NCBI GenBank assembly: GCA_002359975.1
Contig: DENG01000019.1
Coordinates: forward strand, 4,650-13,105
Direction of reading: 5' to 3'
From: Polynucleobacter sp. UBA2650
GTDB lineage: Bacteria; Pseudomonadota; Gammaproteobacteria; Burkholderiales; Burkholderiaceae
Length of the DNA stretch: 8,456 nucleotides
The position numbers and the translations under genes are program-made. The notes beneath the pieces are model-generated. The model had not been told where the DNA came from. It worked only from the letters and a program-made list of their open reading frames with translations, and did not search any database. Below are positions 1 to 6,489 of the stretch, piece after piece. How positions within the stretch are numbered: position 1 is the stretch's first letter; each line of letters opens with the position of its first letter.

Positions 1-935
1 GGTACTTGGAAATTAGTTGCTGGGGCATCTTCTTGATTCTGGTGTTGCTTCTTACGACCGCCACCACTTCGCCATCCACCACCCAAACCGCCGCTCATAT
101 CGCCACGGGTTTTTAATCCAACCTTACGTTTTGCCCCTTCCTCTTGCCATGTTGAAGAGGTCTCAGAAGACTTAATTAATTTACCGCCAACTTTTGTTGG
201 CTTCTTTTTATCTTCGCTGCCTTCTGCCTTGACAGGCTTGTGCAAAGTACCTTTCTTAGCTTCTTCGCTGGCAACTTCACTCGGCGCCTTTAAGACTCGA
301 GCGGGAGTGCTCATCATGTCCCGAATCGCAGATACCTCAGCCTCGGCAGCTGCACGCCGAGAACGGAGTTCAGCTAAATCTTTAGCGGCTTTTTCTTTAG
401 TAGCCGCCTCTTTCTCAGCCTCTGCCTTGCTGGGCTGTTGCTCGCTAGCAACTTTCTTCACCTTTTGCTCGCTGGCAGCCTTCATCTCCGCTTCTTGCCT
501 AGCCAATAATTCGGCTTGACGAGAAGCTTCAGCGGCGCGTTTCTCTAATTCCTCATCCGATAAGATTGCTTTTTTTTCAACAGGAGCCTTTACTTCTTTT
601 TCTTCCTTAGGCTCTTCTGTTTTTGCAGACTCATCACGTTTTACTAAAACACGTTTCTTGCGAACCTCAACTTGCACAGTGCGAGTCCGACCAGCAGAAT
701 CTGCTTGACGAATCTCACTGGTCTCACGCTTGGTCAACGTAATTTTTTTACGAGCTCCAGTATCAGCACTACCATGCGCTTTTTGGAGATACTCCAATAG
801 AGCGGTCTTATCCTTATCGGTAATCTTGTCAGCCTCGGACTCTTTCTCAATTCCAGCGGCCTTCAGTTGTACCAACAAATCTGCTGGGCTTCGTTTTAGC
901 TCCTCAGCCAGTACTTTTACGGTTGTCGTAGCCAT
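1..935 (-). CDS. infB: Translation initiation factor IF-2, N-terminal part (runs off the left edge)
   Basis: This is the GTPase that brings fMet-tRNA to the 30S subunit and promotes 70S joining. Only about 311 N-terminal residues are in the window; the G domain and tRNA-binding domains lie beyond base 1. The protein begins MATTTVKVLAEELKRSPADL, a typical IF2_N subdomain (about residues 1-55). A long Lys/Glu/Ala-rich linker (about 85-250) with high helix or coiled-coil tendency follows, and then a Gly-rich stretch (GGLGGGWRSGGGRKK) that normally leads into the second IF2_N unit. The ATG start lies 10 bases after the nusA stop. The Shine-Dalgarno sequence AGGGGAA is 4 bases upstream and overlaps the nusA stop codon, so translation is probably coupled to nusA. 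The identity is secure from the N-terminal domain together with the nusA context. Nothing in the visible part looks broken. Confidence 0.95.
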   Translation of the reverse strand, partial: MATTTVKVLAEELKRSPADLLVQLKAAGIEKESEADKITDKDKTALLEYLQKAHGSADTGARKKITLTKRETSEIRQADSAGRTRTVQVEVRKKRVLVKRDESAKTEEPKEEKEVKAPVEKKAILSDEELEKRAAEASRQAELLARQEAEMKAASEQKVKKVASEQQPSKAEAEKEAATKEKAAKDLAELRSRRAAAEAEVSAIRDMMSTPARVLKAPSEVASEEAKKGTLHKPVKAEGSEDKKKPTKVGGKLIKSSETSSTWQEEGAKRKVGLKTRGDMSGGLGGGWRSGGGRKKQHQNQEDAPATNFQV

Positions 936-939
936 GCGC

Positions 940-946
940 TTCCCCT
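940..946 (-). promoter_or_regulatory. Ribosome binding site of infB
   Basis: AGGGGAA on the minus strand stands 4 bases before the infB ATG. Its first base is the last base of the nusA TGA stop codon. This supports the chosen start and suggests translational coupling of infB to nusA. Confidence 0.75.
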
Positions 947-2424
947 CATGCGTTAAACCAATGTTCACGCGCTTTCATAATGAGCGTTTTGGCTGTTGCT
1001 TCATCCATACTAGTGATTTCCACTAGTTCATCTACTGCTAAACCAGCTAAATCATCTCGTGTATGTACTTGGTTTTCTGCTAATTTTGCAATCAACTCAG
1101 TAGAAAGACCTTCGAGTGAGCGAAGGTCCTGCGATACTTCCTCAATACGCTCTTCCTTAGCTAACTCCATCGTTAATAAAGAGTCGCGTGCCCGTGTTCT
1201 TAATTCATTAACAGTATCCTCATCAAATGATTCAATCTCAAGCATCTCGGACAAAGGTACATAGGCTACTTCTTCTAAGGAGTTAAAGCCCTCTTCGATC
1301 AAGATATCAGCAACCTCTTGATCCACGTCTAACTTATCCATAAACAATTGGCGGACCACAACTGACTCTTTTTCAGATTTCTCAGCAGACTCTTCAGGGG
1401 TCATAATATTAATTTGCCATCCGGTCAACTCACTGGCCAAACGAACGTTTTGCCCGCTTCTCCCAATCGCAATTGCTAAGTTCTCTTCATCTACCACGAC
1501 ATCCATAGCGTGACGCTCTTCATCCACCACAATCGATGAAACCTGTGCAGGTGCTAATGCACCAATCACAAATTGGGCAGGATCTTCCGACCATAGAACA
1601 ATATCGACAGCCTCGCCAGCAACTTCATTACGCACAGCCGTGACACGAGTACCACGAACACCAACACAAGTACCAATCGGATCGATCCGTTTATCGTGAG
1701 TGACCACTGCAATCTTGGCTCTTACTCCAGGATCACGGGCAGCGCCCTTGATATCTAAGAGTCGTTGCTCGATCTCAGGCACTTCATTCTCAAATAACTT
1801 CATTAAAAATTCGGGGCATGTACGCGAGAGCTCAATTTGTGGACCACGCGCTTCGCGATCTACCTTCAAAATATAAGCGCGGACACGATCTCCTGAACGC
1901 AGGTTCTCTTTTGGGATCATTTGATCGCGACGTAATAAGGCTTCAACACGACCCGATTCAATGATTAATCCATTCTTGTCGGCGCGCTTGACCGTACCGG
2001 TCATGATCTTTTCACCCCGCTCGAGGTAATCATTCAAAATTTGTTCACGCTCAGCATCACGAATGCGCTGCAAGATAACCTGTTTTGCAGCCTGAGCACC
2101 AATCCGGCCAAATGCTAATGACTCTATCTGCTCTTCAATATGATCGCCCACTTCGATGTCAGAGATTTGCTCTTTTGCCTCAAATTGCAAAATCTCCTTA
2201 TCGGGCTCTTGTAAGCCAGCTTCGTCAGGAACAACTAACCAGCGGCGGAAGGTCTCATATTCACCGCTATCGCGGTCAATCGAAACACGAATATCCACAT
2301 CTTCGCTGTAGCGTTTTTTGGTGGCCGATGCCAATGCAAGCTCGAGAGCTTCAAAAACGATCTCGCGATCTACATTCTTTTCACGGGCCAGGGCTTCTGC
2401 CAACATGAGAACTTCACGACTCAT
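946..2424 (-). CDS. nusA: Transcription termination/antitermination factor NusA
   Basis: NusA binds RNA polymerase and nascent RNA, and modulates pausing, intrinsic termination and antitermination. The 492-residue protein is almost the same length as the E. coli one (495). Visible domains in order are the RNAP-binding N-terminal domain (about 1-125, beginning [20 protein letters not shown]), the S1 domain (about 137-201), KH1 (GVRG at 255-258), KH2 (GRSG at 321-324, in [20 protein letters not shown]), and two C-terminal acidic repeats (about 362-415 and 437-490). The presence of both acidic repeats is the proteobacterial form, in which the last repeat contacts the polymerase alpha subunit. 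The ATG overlaps the rimP stop in ATGA, and the Shine-Dalgarno AAAGGA sits 8 bases upstream inside rimP. The gene is the middle member of rimP-nusA-infB. In E. coli NusA represses its own operon, so the leader terminator upstream of rimP may act in autoregulation here (inference). Confidence 0.98.
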   Translation of the reverse strand: MSREVLMLAEALAREKNVDREIVFEALELALASATKKRYSEDVDIRVSIDRDSGEYETFRRWLVVPDEAGLQEPDKEILQFEAKEQISDIEVGDHIEEQIESLAFGRIGAQAAKQVILQRIRDAEREQILNDYLERGEKIMTGTVKRADKNGLIIESGRVEALLRRDQMIPKENLRSGDRVRAYILKVDREARGPQIELSRTCPEFLMKLFENEVPEIEQRLLDIKGAARDPGVRAKIAVVTHDKRIDPIGTCVGVRGTRVTAVRNEVAGEAVDIVLWSEDPAQFVIGALAPAQVSSIVVDEERHAMDVVVDEENLAIAIGRSGQNVRLASELTGWQINIMTPEESAEKSEKESVVVRQLFMDKLDVDQEVADILIEEGFNSLEEVAYVPLSEMLEIESFDEDTVNELRTRARDSLLTMELAKEERIEEVSQDLRSLEGLSTELIAKLAENQVHTRDDLAGLAVDELVEITSMDEATAKTLIMKAREHWFNA

Positions 2425-2912
2425 GATTTTTTTCCTTTGAAATCAATTACAGGGACCAAGCGAGCTTTTTCAACTTCAGCCAAGCTAAATTCCAGCTCAG
2501 CAGGAGATCCATCACTCGCCTCAAATAACAAACTAAACTTTGCATCTGGAGAATCTACCGAGCCACTTTTTAGACCCTGCAACATTCCCCTAAAATTCTT
2601 TCTTCCTGAAGCTGCAACGCGCAATTTCAGATCAATTTCTACACCTGCGAACCGAATAAACTCAGCAGCCGTCTTAACGGGACGATCTAAACCTGGCGAT
2701 GAAACCTCAAGACGCTCGTAGGGAACGTTCTCAACTGCCAAGGTATAGGTCAACTGATGACTTACCTTCTCACAATCCTCCACCGTAATCATGCGATCAA
2801 AGTCTGGGTTTTCAATCGTGACACGTAGCAAACCACGACCTTCTCGCTCGATATCAACCAGCGAGTAGCCTAGATTGCCAACTTCGGCAAAAATAATCTG
2901 CTGTTCTTTCAC
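2421..2912 (-). CDS. rimP: Ribosome maturation factor RimP
   Basis: RimP binds the free 30S subunit and assists late assembly around the S12 and S5 region. The motif [21 protein letters not shown] is the family hallmark, and it is preceded by the [11 protein letters not shown] segment. The C-terminal SH3-like part ends with [16 protein letters not shown] start the gene at GTG 2912 (163 residues, [23 protein letters not shown]). This gives the same 23-residue spacing to the conserved YSLVDIER segment as the Burkholderia RimP I recall, and a Shine-Dalgarno (TGGGGA) lies 4 bases upstream. A TTG at 2927 would add five residues but has only a weak purine stretch before it. This is the first gene of the rimP-nusA-infB operon, overlapping nusA by 4 bases. 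A loop of roughly ten extra residues (about 120-135, [20 protein letters not shown]) lies in the C-terminal domain compared with E. coli. Identity is certain; the start is probable. Confidence 0.96.
   Translation of the reverse strand: MKEQQIIFAEVGNLGYSLVDIEREGRGLLRVTIENPDFDRMITVEDCEKVSHQLTYTLAVENVPYERLEVSSPGLDRPVKTAAEFIRFAGVEIDLKLRVAASGRKNFRGMLQGLKSGSVDSPDAKFSLLFEASDGSPAELEFSLAEVEKARLVPVIDFKGKKS
2433..2438 (-). promoter_or_regulatory. Ribosome binding site of nusA
   Basis: AAAGGA on the minus strand, 8 bases before the nusA ATG, lies inside the last codons of rimP. A run of seven A bases fills most of the spacer. Confidence 0.75.
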
Positions 2913-2916
2913 GCAA

Positions 2917-2922
2917 TCCCCA
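2917..2922 (-). promoter_or_regulatory. Ribosome binding site deciding the rimP GTG start
   Basis: TGGGGA on the minus strand stands 4 bases before GTG 2912. Its sequence and spacing resemble the infB site (GGGGAA, 4 bases). It favours the GTG over the upstream in-frame TTG at 2927, because translation from that TTG would read straight through this motif. Confidence 0.6.
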
Positions 2923-2953
2923 CACAAACATCACCCATTACATCCCGTTTGGC

Positions 2954-2979
2954 AAAAAAAAATGGGCTTACAAGCCCAT
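2954..2979 (-). terminator. Intrinsic terminator between rluB and rimP (also a candidate rimP attenuator)
   Basis: On the minus strand an 8-base perfect inverted repeat (ATGGGCTT / AAGCCCAT, arms 2972-2979 and 2962-2969) is followed directly by a run of T bases (complement of the A run 2954-2962). The minimal loop is 2 bases, or 4 if the last pair opens. This is a textbook Rho-independent terminator for minus-strand transcription. It lies about 95 bases past the rluB stop and about 40 bases before the rimP start. A promoter-like pair lies upstream of it, so it can end scpB-rluB transcripts and also act inside the rimP leader. Confidence 0.85.
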
Positions 2980-3000
2980 ATTCCCAATTACCAGAACAGG

Positions 3001-3030
3001 CCAGCCTACGTTGAACTCAACATCAGCCGG
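3001..3030 (-). other. Predicted stem-loop in the rimP operon leader RNA
   Basis: Read on the minus strand, CCGGCT (3025-3030) can pair with GGCTGG (3001-3006) through one G-U and one U-G pair. This encloses an inner stem formed by ATGTTGA (3017-3023) and TCAACGT (3008-3014). The result is a nearly continuous hairpin of about 13 pairs between the proposed transcription start (near 3035) and the terminator. I could not see a clear alternative pairing that would disrupt the terminator arm. The hairpin is visible by eye only; no folding energy was computed. Confidence 0.45.
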
Positions 3031-3040
3031 TGAGGTGAGA

Positions 3041-3071
3041 ATTATACCCGAATCAAAAAATCTCTAGTCAA
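3041..3071 (-). promoter_or_regulatory. Candidate sigma-70 promoter for rimP-nusA-infB
   Basis: On the minus strand TTGACT (3066-3071, 5 of 6 to consensus) is followed after 19 bases by a perfect TATAAT (3041-3046). The spacer is 2 bases longer than the optimum. The -35 element starts 1 base past the rluB stop codon, and the predicted start would be near 3034-3036. That gives a leader of about 120 bases which contains the terminator at 2954-2979. A weaker TGTAAT hexamer also occurs downstream of the terminator, but it lacks a -35. Confidence 0.6.
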
Positions 3072-3072
3072 A

Positions 3073-4761
3073 TCAGAAACTTTCACCCGGATTTCGGGGT
3101 TTTCTAGGCCCCTTAAAGGGTTTTCCCTTCGCAGGACGCCTTGGTCCGCCATTACCCGGTCCCGCACCTGACCCAGCACTAAAGCCGCTACCATGATGAA
3201 TCTTTTGGCCCTTGGGGCGTTGTCCGCCCGGCTTTCCTCCGGTTCCCCGTTGACCTTTATGACCAAATCCTGATCGACCGCCCCCATTATTTGAACCTCG
3301 GCCCTGACCGGGCAAATGGGATGTGCCCTGCGAATGATTCGAGGCCATAGTGAGAGCCTCCTTAGACCCCCAATACGAGACTGAAGTTTGCATTGGATCG
3401 GGCTGAAAATTAGGATCGCTTTGGGGATCTCCTCCGGGACCTCTTCCCTGTGGACCACCCTTGTCTTTATTTCCCATTTGGGGAACTTTTAAACCGGCAG
3501 CCCGCATTAACTGAGTAATATTTTCAAGAGGAACCTCTTCCCACTTACCGCGCCGTAAACGGGGAGGCAATATAAACATACCGTAGCGGGTTCGAATCAA
3601 ACGAGAGACTACGTGCCCCGTAGCCTCAAACATGCGACGAACCTCACGATTACGTCCTTCGGTTAAAGCCACGGAGTACCAGCGGTTTGCTCCATCGCCA
3701 CCGCCTTGACTTAAACGCAAAAAGCGGGCTTGACCATCATCGAGTTGAATCCCTGTTTTTAATTGCTCTGCAGATTCAGCAGACAACTCACCCAAGATAC
3801 GGACGGCATATTCACGCTCAACCCCATAACGAGGATGCATCAAGCGATTTGCCAACTCTCCGGAGGTGGTAAACAACAAAAGGCCTTCAGTATTGAAGTC
3901 CAATCGACCAACCGCAATCCAACGGCCTTGACGAGGTTTCGGCAAGCGATCAAACACGCTTGGCCGACCCTCTGGATCGGCTTGGCTAACAATTTCGCCA
4001 GCAGGTTTGTGATACAAAATCACACGTGGTGGTTTGGTCTGAATCTTACGATGCACAGGCTTACCGTTAATGCGTACGATATCGCTGGGCCCCACACGCT
4101 GACCAATGTGCGCCGGCATGCTGTTAACCGATACACGTCCCTGAATAATCAAATCTTCCATCTCACGACGCGAGCCCATGCCTGCATCGGCTAAGACTTT
4201 ATGCAACTTAACAGTATCTTCATCTTCAGCATCATCATCGAGACCATCGAGATCTGACCACACCTCATCGCGCAAGCTCAGTGGTAGCTCGTCCACGCTA
4301 GCAAATTGCAAGCGCTCTAAATCAGTAGGATTGTCGAGCTCATCAGACTCTTCAGTACCCGCCTTGGTGGTCCGCTGTTCGATCCCGGCTTCATGGGAAA
4401 TAACACCAGGCTCGTCAACCGGAGTGGGCTCTGAAGTCTCGGGGGCATCAAGAGCAGCATCAAACTCTCCGGACACCACAGAAGCAAACAATGCCTCGGT
4501 CTCCGCCTGGAGTTGTGCAGATTTTGGTGCTGGCTTAATGGGCTCCCCGCCTGTATCCGCATGAGGGTTCGGCGAATCACGTCGCTTATTTTTATTACCG
4601 AACTTACCGCGTGACTTATGGTTTGGTTTATGGAAACGCTTGGGCCCTCGCTCACCGCGATCCTTGCGCTCCCCAGACTCCGCATCTGCCGAGGAAGGGC
4701 TATCTTCTGATCCACCTGCTACTGGATTTGGTACGAGGGAGTCTTGATCAGGATTTGTCAT
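3073..4761 (-). CDS. rluB: 23S rRNA pseudouridine synthase, RluB type, with long disordered ends
   Basis: The RsuA/RluB family converts a uridine of 23S rRNA (U2605 in E. coli) to pseudouridine in the peptidyl-transferase region. The protein shows an S4 RNA-binding domain (about 184-238, [20 protein letters not shown]) and a synthase domain (about 245-415). The catalytic aspartate lies in [16 protein letters not shown] (Asp288), and the RluB-typical segments are EREYAVRI and [21 protein letters not shown]. The 562 residues are nearly twice the E. coli length (about 290). Residues 1-183 are polar and low in complexity, basic first and then strongly acidic (LDDDAEDED just before S4). Residues about 430-562 are Gly/Pro/Lys/Arg-rich. 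Both ends are probably disordered and may bind rRNA (inference). The ATG lies inside the last codons of scpB (14-base overlap) with only a weak Shine-Dalgarno, so coupling to scpB is likely. The scpB-rluB order is also seen in other phyla. Confidence 0.93.
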   Translation of the reverse strand: MTNPDQDSLVPNPVAGGSEDSPSSADAESGERKDRGERGPKRFHKPNHKSRGKFGNKNKRRDSPNPHADTGGEPIKPAPKSAQLQAETEALFASVVSGEFDAALDAPETSEPTPVDEPGVISHEAGIEQRTTKAGTEESDELDNPTDLERLQFASVDELPLSLRDEVWSDLDGLDDDAEDEDTVKLHKVLADAGMGSRREMEDLIIQGRVSVNSMPAHIGQRVGPSDIVRINGKPVHRKIQTKPPRVILYHKPAGEIVSQADPEGRPSVFDRLPKPRQGRWIAVGRLDFNTEGLLLFTTSGELANRLMHPRYGVEREYAVRILGELSAESAEQLKTGIQLDDGQARFLRLSQGGGDGANRWYSVALTEGRNREVRRMFEATGHVVSRLIRTRYGMFILPPRLRRGKWEEVPLENITQLMRAAGLKVPQMGNKDKGGPQGRGPGGDPQSDPNFQPDPMQTSVSYWGSKEALTMASNHSQGTSHLPGQGRGSNNGGGRSGFGHKGQRGTGGKPGGQRPKGQKIHHGSGFSAGSGAGPGNGGPRRPAKGKPFKGPRKPRNPGESF

Positions 4762-5377
4762 CGTGCTCGGGATTACTTGGCGACTCTAAGGGAATCACTG
4801 TTTCAACAGTCGCATCAGCATCAAACTCAATCACTGCTTGGCCTAAGGCCTCTGCTGAAATAGAGCCATCTTCTAACATCGGGAGGCTTTGTAAATCTTT
4901 TAAGCCGAGATCATCTAAAAACTGTTTGGTGGTTGCATACAGACCAGGTCGGCCGATAGTATCTTTATGACCAACCACCTCAACCCAGCCACGATCTTCG
5001 AGCTGACGCATTACATTGCTACTCACCACCACGCCACGCACCTCTTCAATTTCACCGCGGGTAACTGGTTGACGGTAGGCGATGATGGCCAACGTTTCCA
5101 TAACGGCTCGCGAATACTTTGGTGGTTTTTCTGGCGTTAAGCGATCTAAATACTCGCGCATATTGAGGCGACTCTGAAAACGCCAACCCGTTGCTATGTT
5201 AACCAGCTCCATACCCTTGTCATGCCATTCTTTTTGGATCTCAAATAATATTTTTTGAAGATCAGCAGAAGCCAAAGGGGGTTCTACAAATAATCGGCTT
5301 AATTCATTTGCCGTTAAAGGTTCTTGAGCGCAAATTAATGCGGTCTCTACTACACGCTTATAGTGATCAATATCCAT
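4748..5377 (-). CDS. scpB: Segregation and condensation protein B (SMC complex partner)
   Basis: ScpB dimers bind the kleisin ScpA and so join the SMC-ScpAB condensin that compacts and segregates the chromosome. The 209 residues show two winged-helix units, about 1-80 ([22 protein letters not shown]) and about 90-160. The second contains the family signature [20 protein letters not shown], with [20 protein letters not shown] and [18 protein letters not shown] following. An acidic tail of about 40 residues closes the protein. The ATG at 5377 is the only reasonable start, since an in-frame TAG lies just upstream (within 5388-5408). No clear Shine-Dalgarno stands before it; instead a palindrome ends 11 bases upstream. 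The gene overlaps rluB by 14 bases. The usual partner gene scpA is not adjacent; the neighbour is a divergent lipase, so scpA must lie elsewhere in the genome if present. Confidence 0.95.
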   Translation of the reverse strand: MDIDHYKRVVETALICAQEPLTANELSRLFVEPPLASADLQKILFEIQKEWHDKGMELVNIATGWRFQSRLNMREYLDRLTPEKPPKYSRAVMETLAIIAYRQPVTRGEIEEVRGVVVSSNVMRQLEDRGWVEVVGHKDTIGRPGLYATTKQFLDDLGLKDLQSLPMLEDGSISAEALGQAVIEFDADATVETVIPLESPSNPEHDDKS

Positions 5378-5387
5378 ACAATTTGGC

Positions 5388-5408
5388 TAAACAGGATTTA
5401 CCTGTTTA
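5388..5408. repeat. Perfect 8-base inverted repeat in the scpB leader (operator or RNA hairpin)
   Basis: TAAACAGG (5388-5395) and CCTGTTTA (5401-5408) are exact inverted copies separated by 5 bases. The element ends 11 bases from the scpB ATG. It is not followed by a T run on either strand, so it is not an ordinary terminator. The outer arm coincides with the position where a -10 element would fall for the weak promoter suggested at 5403-5430. It could be a dimeric repressor operator or a hairpin affecting scpB translation. The binding protein is unknown. Confidence 0.5.
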
Positions 5409-5430
5409 ATGGTTCATTCGCAATCGTCAA
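5403..5430 (-). promoter_or_regulatory. Weak candidate promoter for scpB-rluB
   Basis: On the minus strand TTGACG (5425-5430, 5 of 6 to the -35 consensus) is followed after 16 bases by TAAACA (5403-5408), only 3 of 6 to the -10 consensus. The -10 would lie in one arm of the inverted repeat. Transcription must start somewhere in this divergent gap, but this exact site is tentative. Confidence 0.25.
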
Positions 5431-5549
5431 AATGGGTTTGGGGTGTTTTCTGGCTAATGCAGGGCTCACTCAAGTTAATTCTGATTTTGGGGATGCCCGG
5501 CAATCAAACGAATCTTTTAGTTTCGTAGCAATTTGCACCGATTACCCAT

Positions 5550-5577
5550 TATAAGGTAGGGTCAATACAATAGCCAT
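5550..5577 (+). promoter_or_regulatory. Start region of the patatin-like gene: possible -10 and a distant purine-rich site
   Basis: TATAAG at 5550-5555 resembles a -10 element, but no good -35 is seen 15-19 bases upstream. A purine-rich AGGTAGGG (5554-5561) is the only Shine-Dalgarno-like stretch, and it is 16 bases from the ATG, farther than usual. An in-frame TAG at 5557-5559 rules out a longer protein. The rest of the 200-base divergent gap shows only the scpB palindrome and weak promoter hexamers. Confidence 0.25.
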
Positions 5578-6486
5578 ATGTCGCATTTATCCCGTCCTCC
5601 TAAAGCCCATCAACCAACCCGTCGCACCGCACTGAAAGCCATGGGGCTATTTGGTGTCAGCGCCCTATCTGGATGCAGTTTATTAAGCAAAAGCCGTAAG
5701 CCCAATATCGCTCTTGTTTTGGGTTCTGGCGCTGCCAGAGGTTTTGCCCATATCGGGGTCATCAAGATGCTTGAGTCGCAAGGAATTCGTCCAAATATAG
5801 TGGTGGGGACTAGCGCTGGGAGTGTGATTGCTGCTCTTTATGCCTCTGGTTATAGCGGTCTTGATCTCAACCGCATTGGTCTAAATCTTGATGAGGCCGC
5901 CATTGCAGACTGGGCATATCCATTCGCGGGTCGGTTTGGTGGCTTGATTAAAGGAGATGCACTTCAGAGCATGGTGAATCGTGAGGTTCAAAACAAAGCC
6001 ATCGAGCAAATGAGCATTCCCTTAGGTATTGTTGCCACAGAACTACACACTGGCAAAGGGGTTCTATTTCAGAGGGGGGATACTGGCCTCGCAGTGCGCG
6101 CTTCTTGCAGTGTGCCTGGAGTTTTTCAACCGGCAATGATTCAAGGAAAAGAATATGTCGACGGCGGTCTGGTGGCTCCTGTCCCTGTTCGTTATGCTCA
6201 AGAGATGGGTGCTAACTTTATTATTGCGGTCAACATCTCATCCGATACAAACACGTTTAATTCTAGTGGCACCCTAGGGCTTTTACAGCAAACGATCAAC
6301 ATCATGCAACAAAGCATTAATCAATATGAAATTGTCAAAGCAGATGTTCTGATTACCCCACAGCTCAAGCAAATGGGTAGCGCAGACTTTCGTTCCAGAA
6401 ACGCTGCCATCCTTGCAGGTGAGCAAGCTGCTCAAGAGAAAATTGCCGAGATACGAGAAAAACTAAGGATCTTTGAATCGAAATGA
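5578..6486 (+). CDS. Patatin-like phospholipase, predicted Tat-exported lipoprotein
   Basis: The patatin family consists of serine hydrolases that deacylate lipids through a Ser-Asp dyad. All key motifs are present: the Gly-rich oxyanion loop GSGAARGFAH (49-58), the nucleophile elbow GTSAG (77-81, Ser79), and DGG (195-197, Asp195). The core resembles the RssA-like bacterial patatins (for example VRASCSVPGVFQP). The N-terminus carries a twin arginine at 15-16 (PTRRTALKAMGLFGVSAL) followed by the lipobox LSGC with Cys33. The protein is therefore probably exported folded through Tat and lipidated, and Ser34 after the Cys suggests outer-membrane sorting (inference). The length of 302 residues is normal. 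The start at ATG 5578 keeps the twin arginine; the next Met, at residue 22, would lose it. The gene is divergent from scpB and convergent with the NlpC/P60 gene, with 3 bases between the stops. The substrate is not known from the sequence. Confidence 0.92.
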   Translation: MSHLSRPPKAHQPTRRTALKAMGLFGVSALSGCSLLSKSRKPNIALVLGSGAARGFAHIGVIKMLESQGIRPNIVVGTSAGSVIAALYASGYSGLDLNRIGLNLDEAAIADWAYPFAGRFGGLIKGDALQSMVNREVQNKAIEQMSIPLGIVATELHTGKGVLFQRGDTGLAVRASCSVPGVFQPAMIQGKEYVDGGLVAPVPVRYAQEMGANFIIAVNISSDTNTFNSSGTLGLLQQTINIMQQSINQYEIVKADVLITPQLKQMGSADFRSRNAAILAGEQAAQEKIAEIREKLRIFESK

Positions 6487-6489
6487 CTC

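Noticed and set aside
485..500. Possible internal initiation site for a short IF-2 form (ATG at 485, with AGGCAAGAAGCGGAG before it)
   Set aside because: E. coli makes IF-2 from internal starts, but the purine stretch here is composition driven (Lys/Glu codons) and abuts the ATG with no proper spacer.
229..519. Plus-strand open frame rich in Ala/Ser with apparent hydrophobic stretches
   Set aside because: It is the complement of the Lys/Glu/Ala-rich IF-2 linker, which always yields Ser/Ala/Leu-rich antisense frames.
2913..2927. TTG at 2927 as the rimP start
   Set aside because: It adds five residues not matched by the Burkholderia RimP I recall and would place the good TGGGGA site inside the coding region. 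GTG 2912 fits better.
2928..2953. TGTAAT hexamer on the minus strand downstream of the terminator as the rimP promoter
   Set aside because: No -35 hexamer is found at 15-19 bases; the upstream bases are the T run of the terminator. The pair at 3041-3071 is better.
3042..3458. Open frame of 138 codons on the minus strand in another frame of rluB
   Set aside because: It overlaps the low-complexity rluB tail, whose codon bias produces spurious open frames, and its product resembles no family.
3763..4194. Open frame of 143 codons on the plus strand opposite rluB
   Set aside because: It lies entirely antisense to the conserved synthase domain of RluB, has no ribosome binding site, and its product has no recognisable motif.
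5363..5554. Small plus-strand open frame in the scpB/lipase divergent gap
   Set aside because: It begins antisense inside scpB, has no Shine-Dalgarno or promoter, and the product has no recognisable features. It is probably chance.
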